Shown here piece by piece: positions 29,747-38,059 of a stretch of DNA of 64,000 bases. The notes under the pieces are model-generated. The model was given only the letters and a program-made list of their open reading frames with translations. It did no database searches and had not been told where the DNA came from. Location of the stretch: positions 124,001 through 188,000 of the forward strand of contig CAYTPV010000001.1 in assembly GCA_964440115.1 (NCBI GenBank), in the 5' to 3' direction. Within the stretch, counting starts at the first letter, position 1. Each line of letters starts with the position of its first letter. Source of the DNA: JAEWWD01 sp964440115. GTDB lineage: Bacteria; Bacillota; Clostridia; Christensenellales; CAG-138. Both the position numbers and the translations under genes were made by a program.

Positions 29747-30028
29747 ATGGCACAAATAGATGAGGCACGTTATAACAATATGATTTCCGCATTGTACAGA
29801 TTCAATAGTACCGTATATGTTGCATCCTCCGAAATGCAGACATTGGCGATGGCGTGTATAAACGCAACCGATAATGATCAATCGGCAATAAACAGCTATG
29901 AAAGATTGAAGCCCTGCTTGCTGTCATACAGCAGCGCATGTAATAAAGCGAAAGAAATTGCGGGAAAAATGCAAGAAGAACTTGAAGAGGCAAAGAGAGC
30001 CGCTGCAGTAGCGTCGGAGGACGACTAA
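29747..30028 (+). CDS. Second small helical protein, WXG100-like in size
   Basis: 93 residues, almost wholly helical, with heptad-like spacing (LYRFNSTVYVASSEMQTLAMACINA, then CNKAKEIAGKMQEELEEAKRAAA). No WXG motif, no signal peptide and no membrane helix. It is the last gene of the operon; AAAGGCAGG precedes the ATG. Adjacent pairs of ~100-aa helical proteins after an EssC-type ATPase usually form heterodimeric type VII substrates; that is the working inference. The C-terminus ends in acidic residues (ASEDD). Confidence 0.6.
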   Translation: MAQIDEARYNNMISALYRFNSTVYVASSEMQTLAMACINATDNDQSAINSYERLKPCLLSYSSACNKAKEIAGKMQEELEEAKRAAAVASEDD

Positions 30029-30229
30029 GTCCATATAACGACCCGCACGCGTAACGCGTTTACACATTGGCAAGTGGACGAAGGCCGAAGAGACGGTTCA
30101 ACCATAATACACGCGGATGAGGGAAATCGCTAAATTAAGTGCTATGATGAAAGCGGATACATGCCTACCGCCTAAAACATCGGCTTATTAATTTCGCCTA
30201 TATTCCACGTATGAAAGGTTATTATTTAT

Positions 30230-30660
30230 TTATGATAGCAGCGGCACGTTCCTTCTGCGTTACAGTTCATCTGCCACGCCCAAAGCCACCAGCACGACTA
30301 CATTCTCAATGCCGCCCCAGTTCCGTTAGAGATAAATGCCATCCAGATGCACATATGGATATTCACAGATCAGCGGCCGGGCTCCGCCATTCTTCTACGT
30401 GAACGTATACCACCTTCGCGCCCAGAGCGCTTGCGTTACATCCTCTACCCGGCGTACCGATACGCATGCTATGTACATCTCAATGAGCACTTTCTCTACT
30501 GAGAGCTTTCCCGCCGCTGATATCGCTCAATGATCGCGTTTCAAATGGCAACGTCCGAAGCTTAGGAATTTTCAGTTCCACCTCGCTCGAGGTCGTCAGC
30601 AGCTTTCGCTTGTAGTTCCCGCTCCCAAAATTGCAGCAAATAGTGCGGATAGAACGTTTT
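30230..30660 (-). pseudogene. IS256/Mutator-family transposase relic
   Basis: Reading the minus strand in shifting frames gives NYKRKLLTTSSEVELKIPKLR, then EYPYVHLDGIYL*RNWGG, then IENVVVLVALGVADEL. These are the order and wording of an IS256-family (Mutator) transposase, including the YPYVxLDGxYL segment with the catalytic Asp. Several stops and frameshifts interrupt it and both ends are missing, so it is inactive. It lies between the end of the ATPase operon and the zinc-ribbon gene. Confidence 0.8.
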
Positions 30661-30837
30661 CATTATACAATCCAATTGCGCTAATTGCGCCTAGGGCTCG
30701 CCGTATCTTGGGCTCTGCTTCTGTTATTATCATTCGATCAAGAACATGGATTAGTTAACGTGCACGTTCCAATGTATAGTTCCTTTGCTCCCCTTTAGCG
30801 TAGAGCAGACAGTTCTGTAATGTCATTTTCAATCCAG

Positions 30838-31194
30838 CTACACCTTCATAAGAAACCCACTGAAAATCAATGTGTGAAAGGTTCTGGTGATGGCGACAAG
30901 GCAACCCATCAACGCATCATAGCAATCGGCCTGCTTATCGATTGCAGTACAAAATATCCGATAAGCGCGCTGCCAGTCTTGCGCTTCGAGGCATTGGTTT
31001 CCTCGCGCGATATCATTTTCAACAGAGGACAATCCGGGTAGTTTGACTATGCCGCTCACTTCAATCTTTAGTTTCTGTATGGCATCCCGAACCGTCAATA
31101 TATTCTCGCAATACATGCACCGAGCCTGTTCCGCATCACTCGGAACCTGTATAGACGCCCCGCAACTTGGGCATTTTGCTGCTTCAAATGCCAT
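30838..31194 (-). CDS. Zinc-ribbon protein with TPR-like tail, possibly truncated
   Basis: 118 residues. A Cys4 zinc ribbon opens the protein (C8-x2-C11 and C26-x2-C29: KCPSCGASI, RCMYCENIL). A short basic helix and a TPR-like helical pair follow (IARGNQCLEAQDWQRAYRIFCTAI). The C-terminus (ITRTFHTLIFSGFLMKV) changes character next to the transposase relic, so the original gene may have been longer and cut. Related ribbon-TPR proteins often lie in accessory islands, but the role is unknown. Confidence 0.6.
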   Translation of the reverse strand: MAFEAAKCPSCGASIQVPSDAEQARCMYCENILTVRDAIQKLKIEVSGIVKLPGLSSVENDIARGNQCLEAQDWQRAYRIFCTAIDKQADCYDALMGCLVAITRTFHTLIFSGFLMKV

Positions 31195-31275
31195 ATATAC
31201 ACCTCACGCCATACTCTTTATAGCATTACGACTATCGCCCCCATTGGTCTAGAACCAAAGAAGTGCGCTTCAATT

Positions 31276-31530
31276 TTATTCTTTCGTATTCTTCTCCATA
31301 GCACTACGAACGGATCCAATATACTGTAATCGCGAACGCGCAATGAATTCATTAGCATCCTTGTGTGAATATGCAGCCCTATATGATATCAAAAAAACTA
31401 TGAACGAAACCATTGCCAGAAATAAAAACAAAAAGCCACCGCCTAAAAAATCACATCTTACTTTGGAGAATAACCAAATAAAAGTATTCAATGTACAAGA
31501 AGGACGTATCAAGATATTCGCTCGCCACAA
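31276..31530 (-). CDS. Small putative membrane protein
   Basis: The C-terminal half reads as a real membrane protein: a glycine-rich turn, one strong hydrophobic helix (FLFLFLAMVSFIVFLISY) and a charged tail. The TTG start at 31530 is uncertain; the frame is open to about 31665. It lies 82 bp upstream of the zinc-ribbon gene on the same strand and could be co-transcribed. The opposite strand has an overlapping frame of similar length, so the call is weak. Confidence 0.35.
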   Translation of the reverse strand: MWRANILIRPSCTLNTFIWLFSKVRCDFLGGGFLFLFLAMVSFIVFLISYRAAYSHKDANEFIARSRLQYIGSVRSAMEKNTKE

Positions 31531-31877
31531 ATTAGCAAAAAGATATGATGAATTCCAAACCGATATTTCAAAGAATACTACAATGTATGTAAAATTCGGA
31601 TCTACATGGACAATGAGAATGTTTGTACCTATGGTAGCGCAATTTGAAAAATGATAAATTACTAATGGTTATCTTCCCACGGACAAAGAAAAAGGAGTTC
31701 CCTCCCTTTAAGAAGGAACTCTTGCGTTTATCACCCAAGAAAGCCTGAATTGCTTGGCCTTTCTTTCTAAAACATAATGATCTCCACATACACCGTCTTT
31801 GCAACCGTCTTTGCAAACCGGAATGCCCGAAGGAAAAAGAGTTCATCCGGATGGTGATTAAATCAGTTCTAAAACAC
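31531..31877. other. Non-coding stretch with hairpin and short tandem repeat
   Basis: A stem-loop (AGGAGTTCC at 31693 with GGAACTCTT at 31715) and a 12-bp tandem duplication (ACCGTCTTTGCA at 31792 and 31804) are the only structures seen. No convincing coding frame covers the interval. Confidence 0.4.
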
Positions 31878-32006
31878 AAAAACCCTCAGAATTTCTGAAG
31901 GTTTTTATTGTATTAAGACCTACGTCTTTATTTGTCTAAAGGCGTAGGTTTTGATACAATTTGACGAAACCGGCCTGTATTCAGGGGGTGTGCATACTTT
32001 TTGACG
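31878..32006. repeat. Structured dispersed repeat, copy 2 (right edge of island)
   Basis: A U-tract hairpin (AAAAACC..TCAG / CTGA..GGTTTTT, 31878-31906) works as a terminator for the minus-strand hydroxylase operon that ends at 32091. It is followed by the inverted repeat GTATTAAGACCTACG / CGTAGGTTTTGATAC (31910-31954), a CCTG..CAGG mini-stem and GGGGGTGTGCATACTTTTTGACG. The interval 31909-32006 is the direct-orientation partner of 7804-7897. Two differences between copies keep pairing as G-U wobbles. Confidence 0.8.
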
Positions 32007-32090
32007 TTTAGTGGCAGGTCCACGACAATTATGCTTACCTGCATCATCGAACTGAGAAGTCGAAAGATTATTTATTATGGGAGGTATTAT

Positions 32091-32606
32091 TCACGTTTCA
32101 CCATTATCATCCGACGACGTATCTGCCACAGCCCGTATAGCATCCACCACCGGATGGTACCCGATACATCGGCACAAATTACCACTAATAGCTTCACGTA
32201 TTTCCTCTATAGTAGGATGAGCATTTGTATCCAGCAGCGCCTTTGCACTCAATATCGTTCCCGGTGTGCAAAATCCGCATCCAACAGCATTATTTTCAAT
32301 AAAGCTTTTCTGCAGCGGATGTATTTGACCATCGGGGCCAGAAAGACCTTCGATTGTCTCTATGTAAGCATCCTGCGCCCGCACGGCAAGCAACATGCAA
32401 GAATGGACTGCTTTACCATTAAGTAAAACCGTACATGCCCCACATTCTCCGACGCCGCAGCCTTCTTTTACGCCTATCAAGCCCAGCTTGTCTCGCAAAA
32501 CATCCGCAAGCCGCATTTCAGTCGTAATAGAAAGATTATACTTGTGCCCATTAACATAGAATTGGAGAGGAACTTGCTGATCGTTCGGTATCAGTATCAT
32601 ATGCAT
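32091..32606 (-). CDS. Molybdenum hydroxylase, [2Fe-2S] subunit
   Basis: 171 residues of the CoxS/XdhC/HcrC family. The plant-ferredoxin-type cluster motif is present (GCGVGECGACTV ... SC), as is the second, hydroxylase-type cluster (GCGFCTPG ... LCRCIGY). It passes electrons from the molybdenum centre to the FAD subunit. Its start overlaps the FAD gene by 10 bp, and it is the last gene of the ten-gene operon, followed by a terminator. The length is normal for the family. Confidence 0.95.
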   Translation of the reverse strand: MHMILIPNDQQVPLQFYVNGHKYNLSITTEMRLADVLRDKLGLIGVKEGCGVGECGACTVLLNGKAVHSCMLLAVRAQDAYIETIEGLSGPDGQIHPLQKSFIENNAVGCGFCTPGTILSAKALLDTNAHPTIEEIREAISGNLCRCIGYHPVVDAIRAVADTSSDDNGET

Positions 32607-33532
32607 GCCTCACTTATTACACCATTCAGAAACTCGTACATCAAGCCGCATAATACCTTTTCCTTGAATTGACGCGATGCACGTTCCCCATAAGTTGTAT
32701 TCATATCTCCGACAATACGAGCTGCGTGTGCAGTACAGTATGATAAGCAATCCGCATCATCCTTTATAAGCAGGGGATCCCCCCAATCGTACCGGGAAGG
32801 TAAATTTGTCATGGCGCCTGCTACTATTCGAAAGCGCTCAATCAGGACTCCCTCCAGAATGCGCCTACAGCACGCGCCGGCCGCCATGCCAACCTGGCTA
32901 ATAGCTAGCGCTTCCCGTTTCCCCTGTTTGAGGTATGCCTGAGCATCCCAACACTTAGCACTGATGGGAATTTGCACAGAAGAAATCAGTTTGCCTCGGT
33001 AATACACCCGATCCTTTAGGTACTGCTCAAGAAGTACCGAGTGTATTTCAGGGGATTCTCCATTGATTCTTTCGATGTATGCAATATAAGCATCTGCAAA
33101 AACAAGCGGGGGCAGAAGATCCGCCGCCGGCGCGGCATTACCGATGTTGCCTCCGATCGTACCCACATTCCGTATTTGAGGGCTGCCAATTTTTTGTGCG
33201 GCCTGCGCAAGAACCGGACAGATTTCTCGTACCAGCTCATTCTGCATTAGTTCAGAATGCGTTGTTAATGCGCCTAGATGCAGCCAGCCTCCATTTACAG
33301 ATATTCCAGTAAGGGGCTCAAAACCGCTAATATCGGCGAGCAGCCTTTCCTGCATGGGTTCCGATTTCCCAGCGATGCGAACCCCCGTTCCCGGAATGCG
33401 CAACTCCGGAACGATATCGGTCCCGCCGGCCAGCCAGCGAACGGTCTGGAGCGTATTGCATTCATAAATATCTCCGACATCCCGCCAGTTTGTTATTTTC
33501 GCGTAATCAAACCGCTGAAAGAGTCCGCTCAT
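32597..33532 (-). CDS. Molybdenum hydroxylase, FAD subunit
   Basis: 311 residues of the CoxM/XdhB family. FAD contacts are visible as LAGGTDIVPEL near the N-terminus and TIGGNIGNAAPAADLLPPL in the middle. The gene overlaps the molybdopterin subunit by 4 bp (ATGA) and the iron-sulfur gene by 10 bp, so the three are translated together. The subunit hands electrons to NAD(P) or another acceptor. Confidence 0.93.
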   Translation of the reverse strand: MSGLFQRFDYAKITNWRDVGDIYECNTLQTVRWLAGGTDIVPELRIPGTGVRIAGKSEPMQERLLADISGFEPLTGISVNGGWLHLGALTTHSELMQNELVREICPVLAQAAQKIGSPQIRNVGTIGGNIGNAAPAADLLPPLVFADAYIAYIERINGESPEIHSVLLEQYLKDRVYYRGKLISSVQIPISAKCWDAQAYLKQGKREALAISQVGMAAGACCRRILEGVLIERFRIVAGAMTNLPSRYDWGDPLLIKDDADCLSYCTAHAARIVGDMNTTYGERASRQFKEKVLCGLMYEFLNGVISEACI

Positions 33533-35775
33533 GTATTGCTCTCCTGTTCCTGCAGATACCGGACAATCCGTTCTGGAGTGAGCGGCAAAGCATCGATGTT
33601 AATTCCTAACCCATTGGCTATGGATCGTGCAATTGCAGCCCCTACTGCCTCCGTTGCGGGTTCGCCCATGCTTTTTGCACCGAACGGGCCGTATTTGCCG
33701 GGTATACCGATCAACTCAACCTCTACACTTGGCATATCCATGGAAGTAGGAATAAGATAACTGTCCAGATTCGCACTCTTCAAGCCTAGCGGGGTGAGTT
33801 TGCATTCTTCCATCAGCGCAAATCCCAGCCCCATTGCTACTCCGCCCATTACTTGATTGATGATGCTTCCACGATGTATGATACGCCCCACGTCATGTAT
33901 AGCGCAGACCCGATGGACGGTAACCCGTCCCGTCAGACGGTTGACAGCGCTCATTGCGCAAACGCAGGTGTTTGTGTAATCCGGATAGGCGTTTCCTTGA
34001 CCATTTTCATGGTTGATTACCACCCGCTCGGGTGTAAACCATTCAAACGCGCTGTGGCTCTGACCATACTTTCCAAGCAACGCGACCGCCTGATCGAATG
34101 TCAACGTACGCCCGTCGCAGTAAAAGAGTCCATCCTTCAAACGGGCACTTTCTTTTCCGCACCCATATTCAAAGGCAACATACTCCAGTAGCCTGTCAAG
34201 GATTGTCTGCGCAGCCTTTAGCATCGCTTTTCCGCCAACATATGTCCCGCGCGAAGCGACTGTGGAACTACCGTCTTCCATGTATTGCGTATTTAGTAAC
34301 GGAAACCGCAAACGACTAGGGTCTATTTGCAGGACATCACAGACAATCTGCGACAGAGCAGTTTGCAGCCCTTGACCTATTTCTGAAAGGCTTGACTGCA
34401 GCAATATGCTGCCGTCCTTCATCAGCGTGATTTGGGCGCCGGTTGAGTCGGGGTATTCCGCGCCTAACCCGCAGCCTCTTGTAGCGATTGCCAGCCCCTT
34501 ACCTAACACGTAAAGGCCCTTATCGAGTCCAAGACACGATTCCATTTGCCATTCCCTGAATTTTGCCTCGGCCATATCCAGCATCGTCAAGAACGGAAGC
34601 TCGCCCATTGATTGACCGGTCGCAGTGGTGTCACCAGTTTTGAAGCAGATTTGTCTGCGATAGTCCAGAGGATCCCTACCCAAAGCGCATGCAATCTCAT
34701 CAATAAGCGATTCGTGTGCAAATATGATCTGCGGCGAGCTATACCCACGCATTGCCCCGCTGATTAGATTATTGGTATATACTCCTGTGACATCGGTAGA
34801 CCAGCTTCTCGCGCGGTACGGGCCCGCTGCGTGCACGCTTGCACGCCAGTTCATATTTCTGGCACGCGCGTTATAAGGACCGCAGTCATCGCGTAAAACG
34901 GATTTCCAGCACAGGATGTCTCCGTTTGCGTCCAGACCGACCTCATAATCGATCTGAAAAGGATGCCGCTTGGAAGAAATCAGTATGGATTCTTCCCTTG
35001 TAAGCTCTATTTTCACTGGTTTGCCGGCAGCTTTTGCGAGTAATGCGGCGCGGACGCTAAGCAGGCCACTGGATTCTTCTTTTCCTCCGAAGGACCCTCC
35101 AATAGCCGGTTGAATGACCTCAACGCAGTGCATAGGGAGGCTCAGTGCTTCAGCTACGACCCGCCTGGTCGAGTACGGATACTGCATACTTGCTATGATC
35201 TTCATGAAATTTGGCCCGGGGATGGCAAGCACAGCCTCCGGTTCAATATAGGCATGCTCCACAGACTGCGTGCGGTACTGCCTGCGAAATATGCTTTGCG
35301 CATCCCGCATCAAGCTGTCGCTCTCCCCTTGATGTACGACATAATGAGACCCTGGCACGCAATTATCCGGATATGCATCGTGAATAACGGTTTTGCCGTT
35401 CAGCGAGTCGGCAATAAATTCATTCGCAGGAATAGGCTCGTATTCCACTTCAACCTGGTTGAGCAGTTCCACAGCCTCCCTATAAGTAGCGGCGGCGGCA
35501 ATCGCCACCACGTCGCCAAAGGATCGGACCTTATTACAACAAATAATCGGAAAGTTGTTCCAAACATGCGATATCGGAATATCGGAACCCGTCAGTACCA
35601 GCCCGGTTTTCGGCTTTTTGATGCCACGAATATATGCATGCCGGTGCGAGGAAAACAGGAACGCGCCAAAAAGCATTTCGCTTTGCGAATAATCTGCGGC
35701 ATAACGTATTTGTCCGGTAACCTTTTCCAGGGCGTCAACCCGCGTGATCATGTTGCTATTGCGGCTGCTTTCCAT
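33529..35775 (-). CDS. Molybdenum hydroxylase, molybdopterin-binding catalytic subunit
   Basis: 748 residues of the CoxL/XdhA family from ATG 35775, chosen because AAAGGAG lies 5 nt upstream. Key features are the cofactor loop GGSFGGKEESS, GAMRGYSSPQ (the RGxGxPQ-like segment) and the terminal MGEPATEAVGAA with the catalytic glutamate. These place it with xanthine dehydrogenase and purine hydroxylases rather than CO dehydrogenase, whose VAYRCSFR-type active-site loop is absent. The gene overlaps the end of the amidohydrolase by 20 bp. The exact substrate cannot be read; xanthine, hypoxanthine, nicotinate or related heterocycles are possible. Confidence 0.9.
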   Translation of the reverse strand: MESSRNSNMITRVDALEKVTGQIRYAADYSQSEMLFGAFLFSSHRHAYIRGIKKPKTGLVLTGSDIPISHVWNNFPIICCNKVRSFGDVVAIAAAATYREAVELLNQVEVEYEPIPANEFIADSLNGKTVIHDAYPDNCVPGSHYVVHQGESDSLMRDAQSIFRRQYRTQSVEHAYIEPEAVLAIPGPNFMKIIASMQYPYSTRRVVAEALSLPMHCVEVIQPAIGGSFGGKEESSGLLSVRAALLAKAAGKPVKIELTREESILISSKRHPFQIDYEVGLDANGDILCWKSVLRDDCGPYNARARNMNWRASVHAAGPYRARSWSTDVTGVYTNNLISGAMRGYSSPQIIFAHESLIDEIACALGRDPLDYRRQICFKTGDTTATGQSMGELPFLTMLDMAEAKFREWQMESCLGLDKGLYVLGKGLAIATRGCGLGAEYPDSTGAQITLMKDGSILLQSSLSEIGQGLQTALSQIVCDVLQIDPSRLRFPLLNTQYMEDGSSTVASRGTYVGGKAMLKAAQTILDRLLEYVAFEYGCGKESARLKDGLFYCDGRTLTFDQAVALLGKYGQSHSAFEWFTPERVVINHENGQGNAYPDYTNTCVCAMSAVNRLTGRVTVHRVCAIHDVGRIIHRGSIINQVMGGVAMGLGFALMEECKLTPLGLKSANLDSYLIPTSMDMPSVEVELIGIPGKYGPFGAKSMGEPATEAVGAAIARSIANGLGINIDALPLTPERIVRYLQEQESNT

Positions 35776-37126
35776 AGGCACTCCTTTCTATCGCGGAATA
35801 AATCCTTTTTTCACACTCCGCGATGAGTGCCTGTTCATCCACGAACAGCACCGATTTGTTACGAACGAGCATTTTTCCTGCTACGAACACGGTATCTACA
35901 TCGGCGGCCTGCGCGCAATAAGCGATGGTTGCACCGTAGGAATGCAGCGGCCGCATATGTGCCCCTTTCAGATCCAGGAGGATAATGTCAGCCTGCTTGC
36001 CTGCCTCCAACGTACCAATATTCGGATTACCCAAAGCGATGCCACCGTTTGCAGTCGCCATACGGATGGTCTGCTCGACAGTCACTGCGTTTGCATCTTC
36101 CAAAGCTGCCCTTTGCAGGCATGCGCCGACCTTAATCGTTTCAAACATGTTTTGCGCATTATTGCTGGCCGGTCCGTCTGAAGCAGCCGCAACATTGATT
36201 TGTTTTTGCAGGAAGCCCGAGATCGGCGCTATACCTGAGCCCAAATACATATTCGATATAGGGCAATAAACAACATGAGCGCCGGCATCACGAATAAGTT
36301 CCATCTCCTCTTCATCAACCTTCACGCTATGCACAAGGTTTGTGCGTGCGTGCAGCATGTTGACGCTTTTAAGAAAACGCACGTTACTTAGCCCATACTC
36401 CCGACAGGTTTCCTCGCGTATGGTTTGTGTCTCCGCGTTATGCGTATGCAGCATCAAATCGTTTTCGAGGGCGAAGTCTCCTGTCCAACGAAAGAGATCC
36501 GGCGTACAGCGCACCGGGCTCAACGGCGCTGGGCAAATCGTAATGCGACCTCCGCATACACCATGCCATGTATTTAGAATACGCGTAAGCTCACGCTTGA
36601 TGATATCCATATCTTCCAAAATGGCAGGGTGGTAGTACCTATTAGCATATCCTCTTGCCAACACACCGCGTATGCCGCTCGTACGCATAGCTTCAATCAC
36701 AAGGTCGGCACTAAAGGGGTCGCAATGAATATAATGGTTATCCACAATCGTTGTGGTTCCGCCCTTAAGCGCTTCTACGCAACCTAACAGAGCGGCATAA
36801 TAAAAATCCTCCGGCTGCATCGCGATGGATATAGGCCAAATCATTTTTTTGAGCCACTCGTATAACGGTAGCCCCTCGCCCAATCCCCTCATGAACGTCT
36901 GGAACAAATGGGTATGTGCGTTGATTAGCCCGGGCATCGCAAGCATGCCGCCGCCGTCCACGATTTGATCTACAACTCCTGAACGTTCTATTTGCGTGAT
37001 ATCCGATGCGTCGCAATCAATTATTCGGTCAATTTTATCATTATTAACCAGTATAGCTGCGTGCGCCAGCTGCTTGTTTGCGTCATCTGCTGCATACAGA
37101 CAGATGTTCTTGATTAACATCTTCAT
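35756..37126 (-). CDS. SsnA-type amidohydrolase / purine-ring deaminase
   Basis: 456 residues from ATG 37126, which has GGGAGAA upstream; an earlier ATG has no ribosome site. It has the metal-dependent amidohydrolase pattern: H71-x-H73 in NAHTHLFQ, later LHTHNAE, LVHSVKV and ASDGPASNN with the catalytic Asp. It is closest to the 8-oxoguanine deaminase / SsnA / atrazine-hydrolase branch, which hydrolyses amino or halo groups on N-heterocycles. The length is normal. In this operon it should deaminate the imported base before or after hydroxylation. Confidence 0.88.
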   Translation of the reverse strand: MKMLIKNICLYAADDANKQLAHAAILVNNDKIDRIIDCDASDITQIERSGVVDQIVDGGGMLAMPGLINAHTHLFQTFMRGLGEGLPLYEWLKKMIWPISIAMQPEDFYYAALLGCVEALKGGTTTIVDNHYIHCDPFSADLVIEAMRTSGIRGVLARGYANRYYHPAILEDMDIIKRELTRILNTWHGVCGGRITICPAPLSPVRCTPDLFRWTGDFALENDLMLHTHNAETQTIREETCREYGLSNVRFLKSVNMLHARTNLVHSVKVDEEEMELIRDAGAHVVYCPISNMYLGSGIAPISGFLQKQINVAAASDGPASNNAQNMFETIKVGACLQRAALEDANAVTVEQTIRMATANGGIALGNPNIGTLEAGKQADIILLDLKGAHMRPLHSYGATIAYCAQAADVDTVFVAGKMLVRNKSVLFVDEQALIAECEKRIYSAIERSAYGKQPQ

Positions 37127-37157
37127 TGATGTAGTTCTCCCGGCTTTGATATTCTGC

Positions 37158-38051
37158 TTATATGAAACGCTGCGCGTACCCGCGCGCACGATCAATTCCA
37201 TCCCAAGTTTTGAGCTCGGATTCTAATTCTTTCAGTATTCTAGCAATTGCCCCCGGTCCTTCCGCGATAACCGCGGATTGTACCCCAACTACAGTCGCCC
37301 CCGCAAGTAGCATCTGCATTGCAGCGCCGCCGGACGTCACACCTCCAACGCCCGCAACGGAGAGTCCGGGATTACTTCTCCTCAATTTTGCAACATAAGC
37401 CAGCGTTACGGGCAGTATAGCGGTACCGGACAGCCAGCCAAACCCTTTACCGTGACGGTTTTCGCCATCCAGACTTGGTTCACCAGTACGCGTATCCAAC
37501 CTTAGCGCCGGCCCAATCGTATCCATCACGGTAAGGCCATCCGCCCCTGCATTAACACAATTCCGAGCCACTTCCTCCAGGTCCGGCCATCGGCCGCTTA
37601 CCTTAGCACTTACGGGCAAATTCGTACGCTGTTTTGCAGCGCAGATCATGCGCGCCATCAAATCGCTTGTTGGTGCAATGATTTCAATGCCCGCCGCGCC
37701 CGCGCTTGTGAGCTTTGGCACCAACGCCTCCACATCCTCGAGCGTATAGCCGGTCTTGGCTATCACGGTATAACCCGCTTTCTTTGCTGCGGGGAGTATC
37801 TCCTTCACCCATTCTTCCCAAGGGATGGAACTATGGCCCTGCGCATTGAGCAAACCCAACCCACCTGGAAGTACGTCAATATCCTTTTGGGGCTGTACCA
37901 TAGGTGTCAGCCGTATGGAAGGCGTGATTACAGCACCTGCGCCAGCCTGTATTGCGGCGCTGATCTTTTCAAACCCATTACTCGCCTCACCCGATGAAAG
38001 TAACATGGGAGACGAAAGGGTAAGGCCCATATATTCGGTTTTCCAGTCCAT
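37158..38051 (-). CDS. Dihydroorotate-dehydrogenase-like flavoprotein
   Basis: 297 residues with a TIM-barrel FMN fold of the DHOD / dihydropyrimidine-dehydrogenase family (LSSPMLLSSGEASNG at the N-terminus, AKVSGRWPDLEEVA, AGADGLTVMDTIGP, VAGVGGVTSGGAAMQMLLAGA). The catalytic Cys/Ser segment usual in PyrD or PreA is not obvious; the equivalent stretch reads EIIAPTSDLM, so it may be a variant enzyme. It sits between transporter genes and the amidohydrolase, which suggests reduction or oxidation of a pyrimidine- or purine-derived ring. It is not needed for pyrimidine biosynthesis in this context. Confidence 0.85.
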   Translation of the reverse strand: MDWKTEYMGLTLSSPMLLSSGEASNGFEKISAAIQAGAGAVITPSIRLTPMVQPQKDIDVLPGGLGLLNAQGHSSIPWEEWVKEILPAAKKAGYTVIAKTGYTLEDVEALVPKLTSAGAAGIEIIAPTSDLMARMICAAKQRTNLPVSAKVSGRWPDLEEVARNCVNAGADGLTVMDTIGPALRLDTRTGEPSLDGENRHGKGFGWLSGTAILPVTLAYVAKLRRSNPGLSVAGVGGVTSGGAAMQMLLAGATVVGVQSAVIAEGPGAIARILKELESELKTWDGIDRARGYAQRFI

Positions 38052-38059
38052 TTACTACT

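Noticed and set aside
31343..31654. 103-codon plus-strand frame
   Set aside because: No ribosome site and lysine-rich low-complexity sequence; the minus strand gives a better membrane protein.
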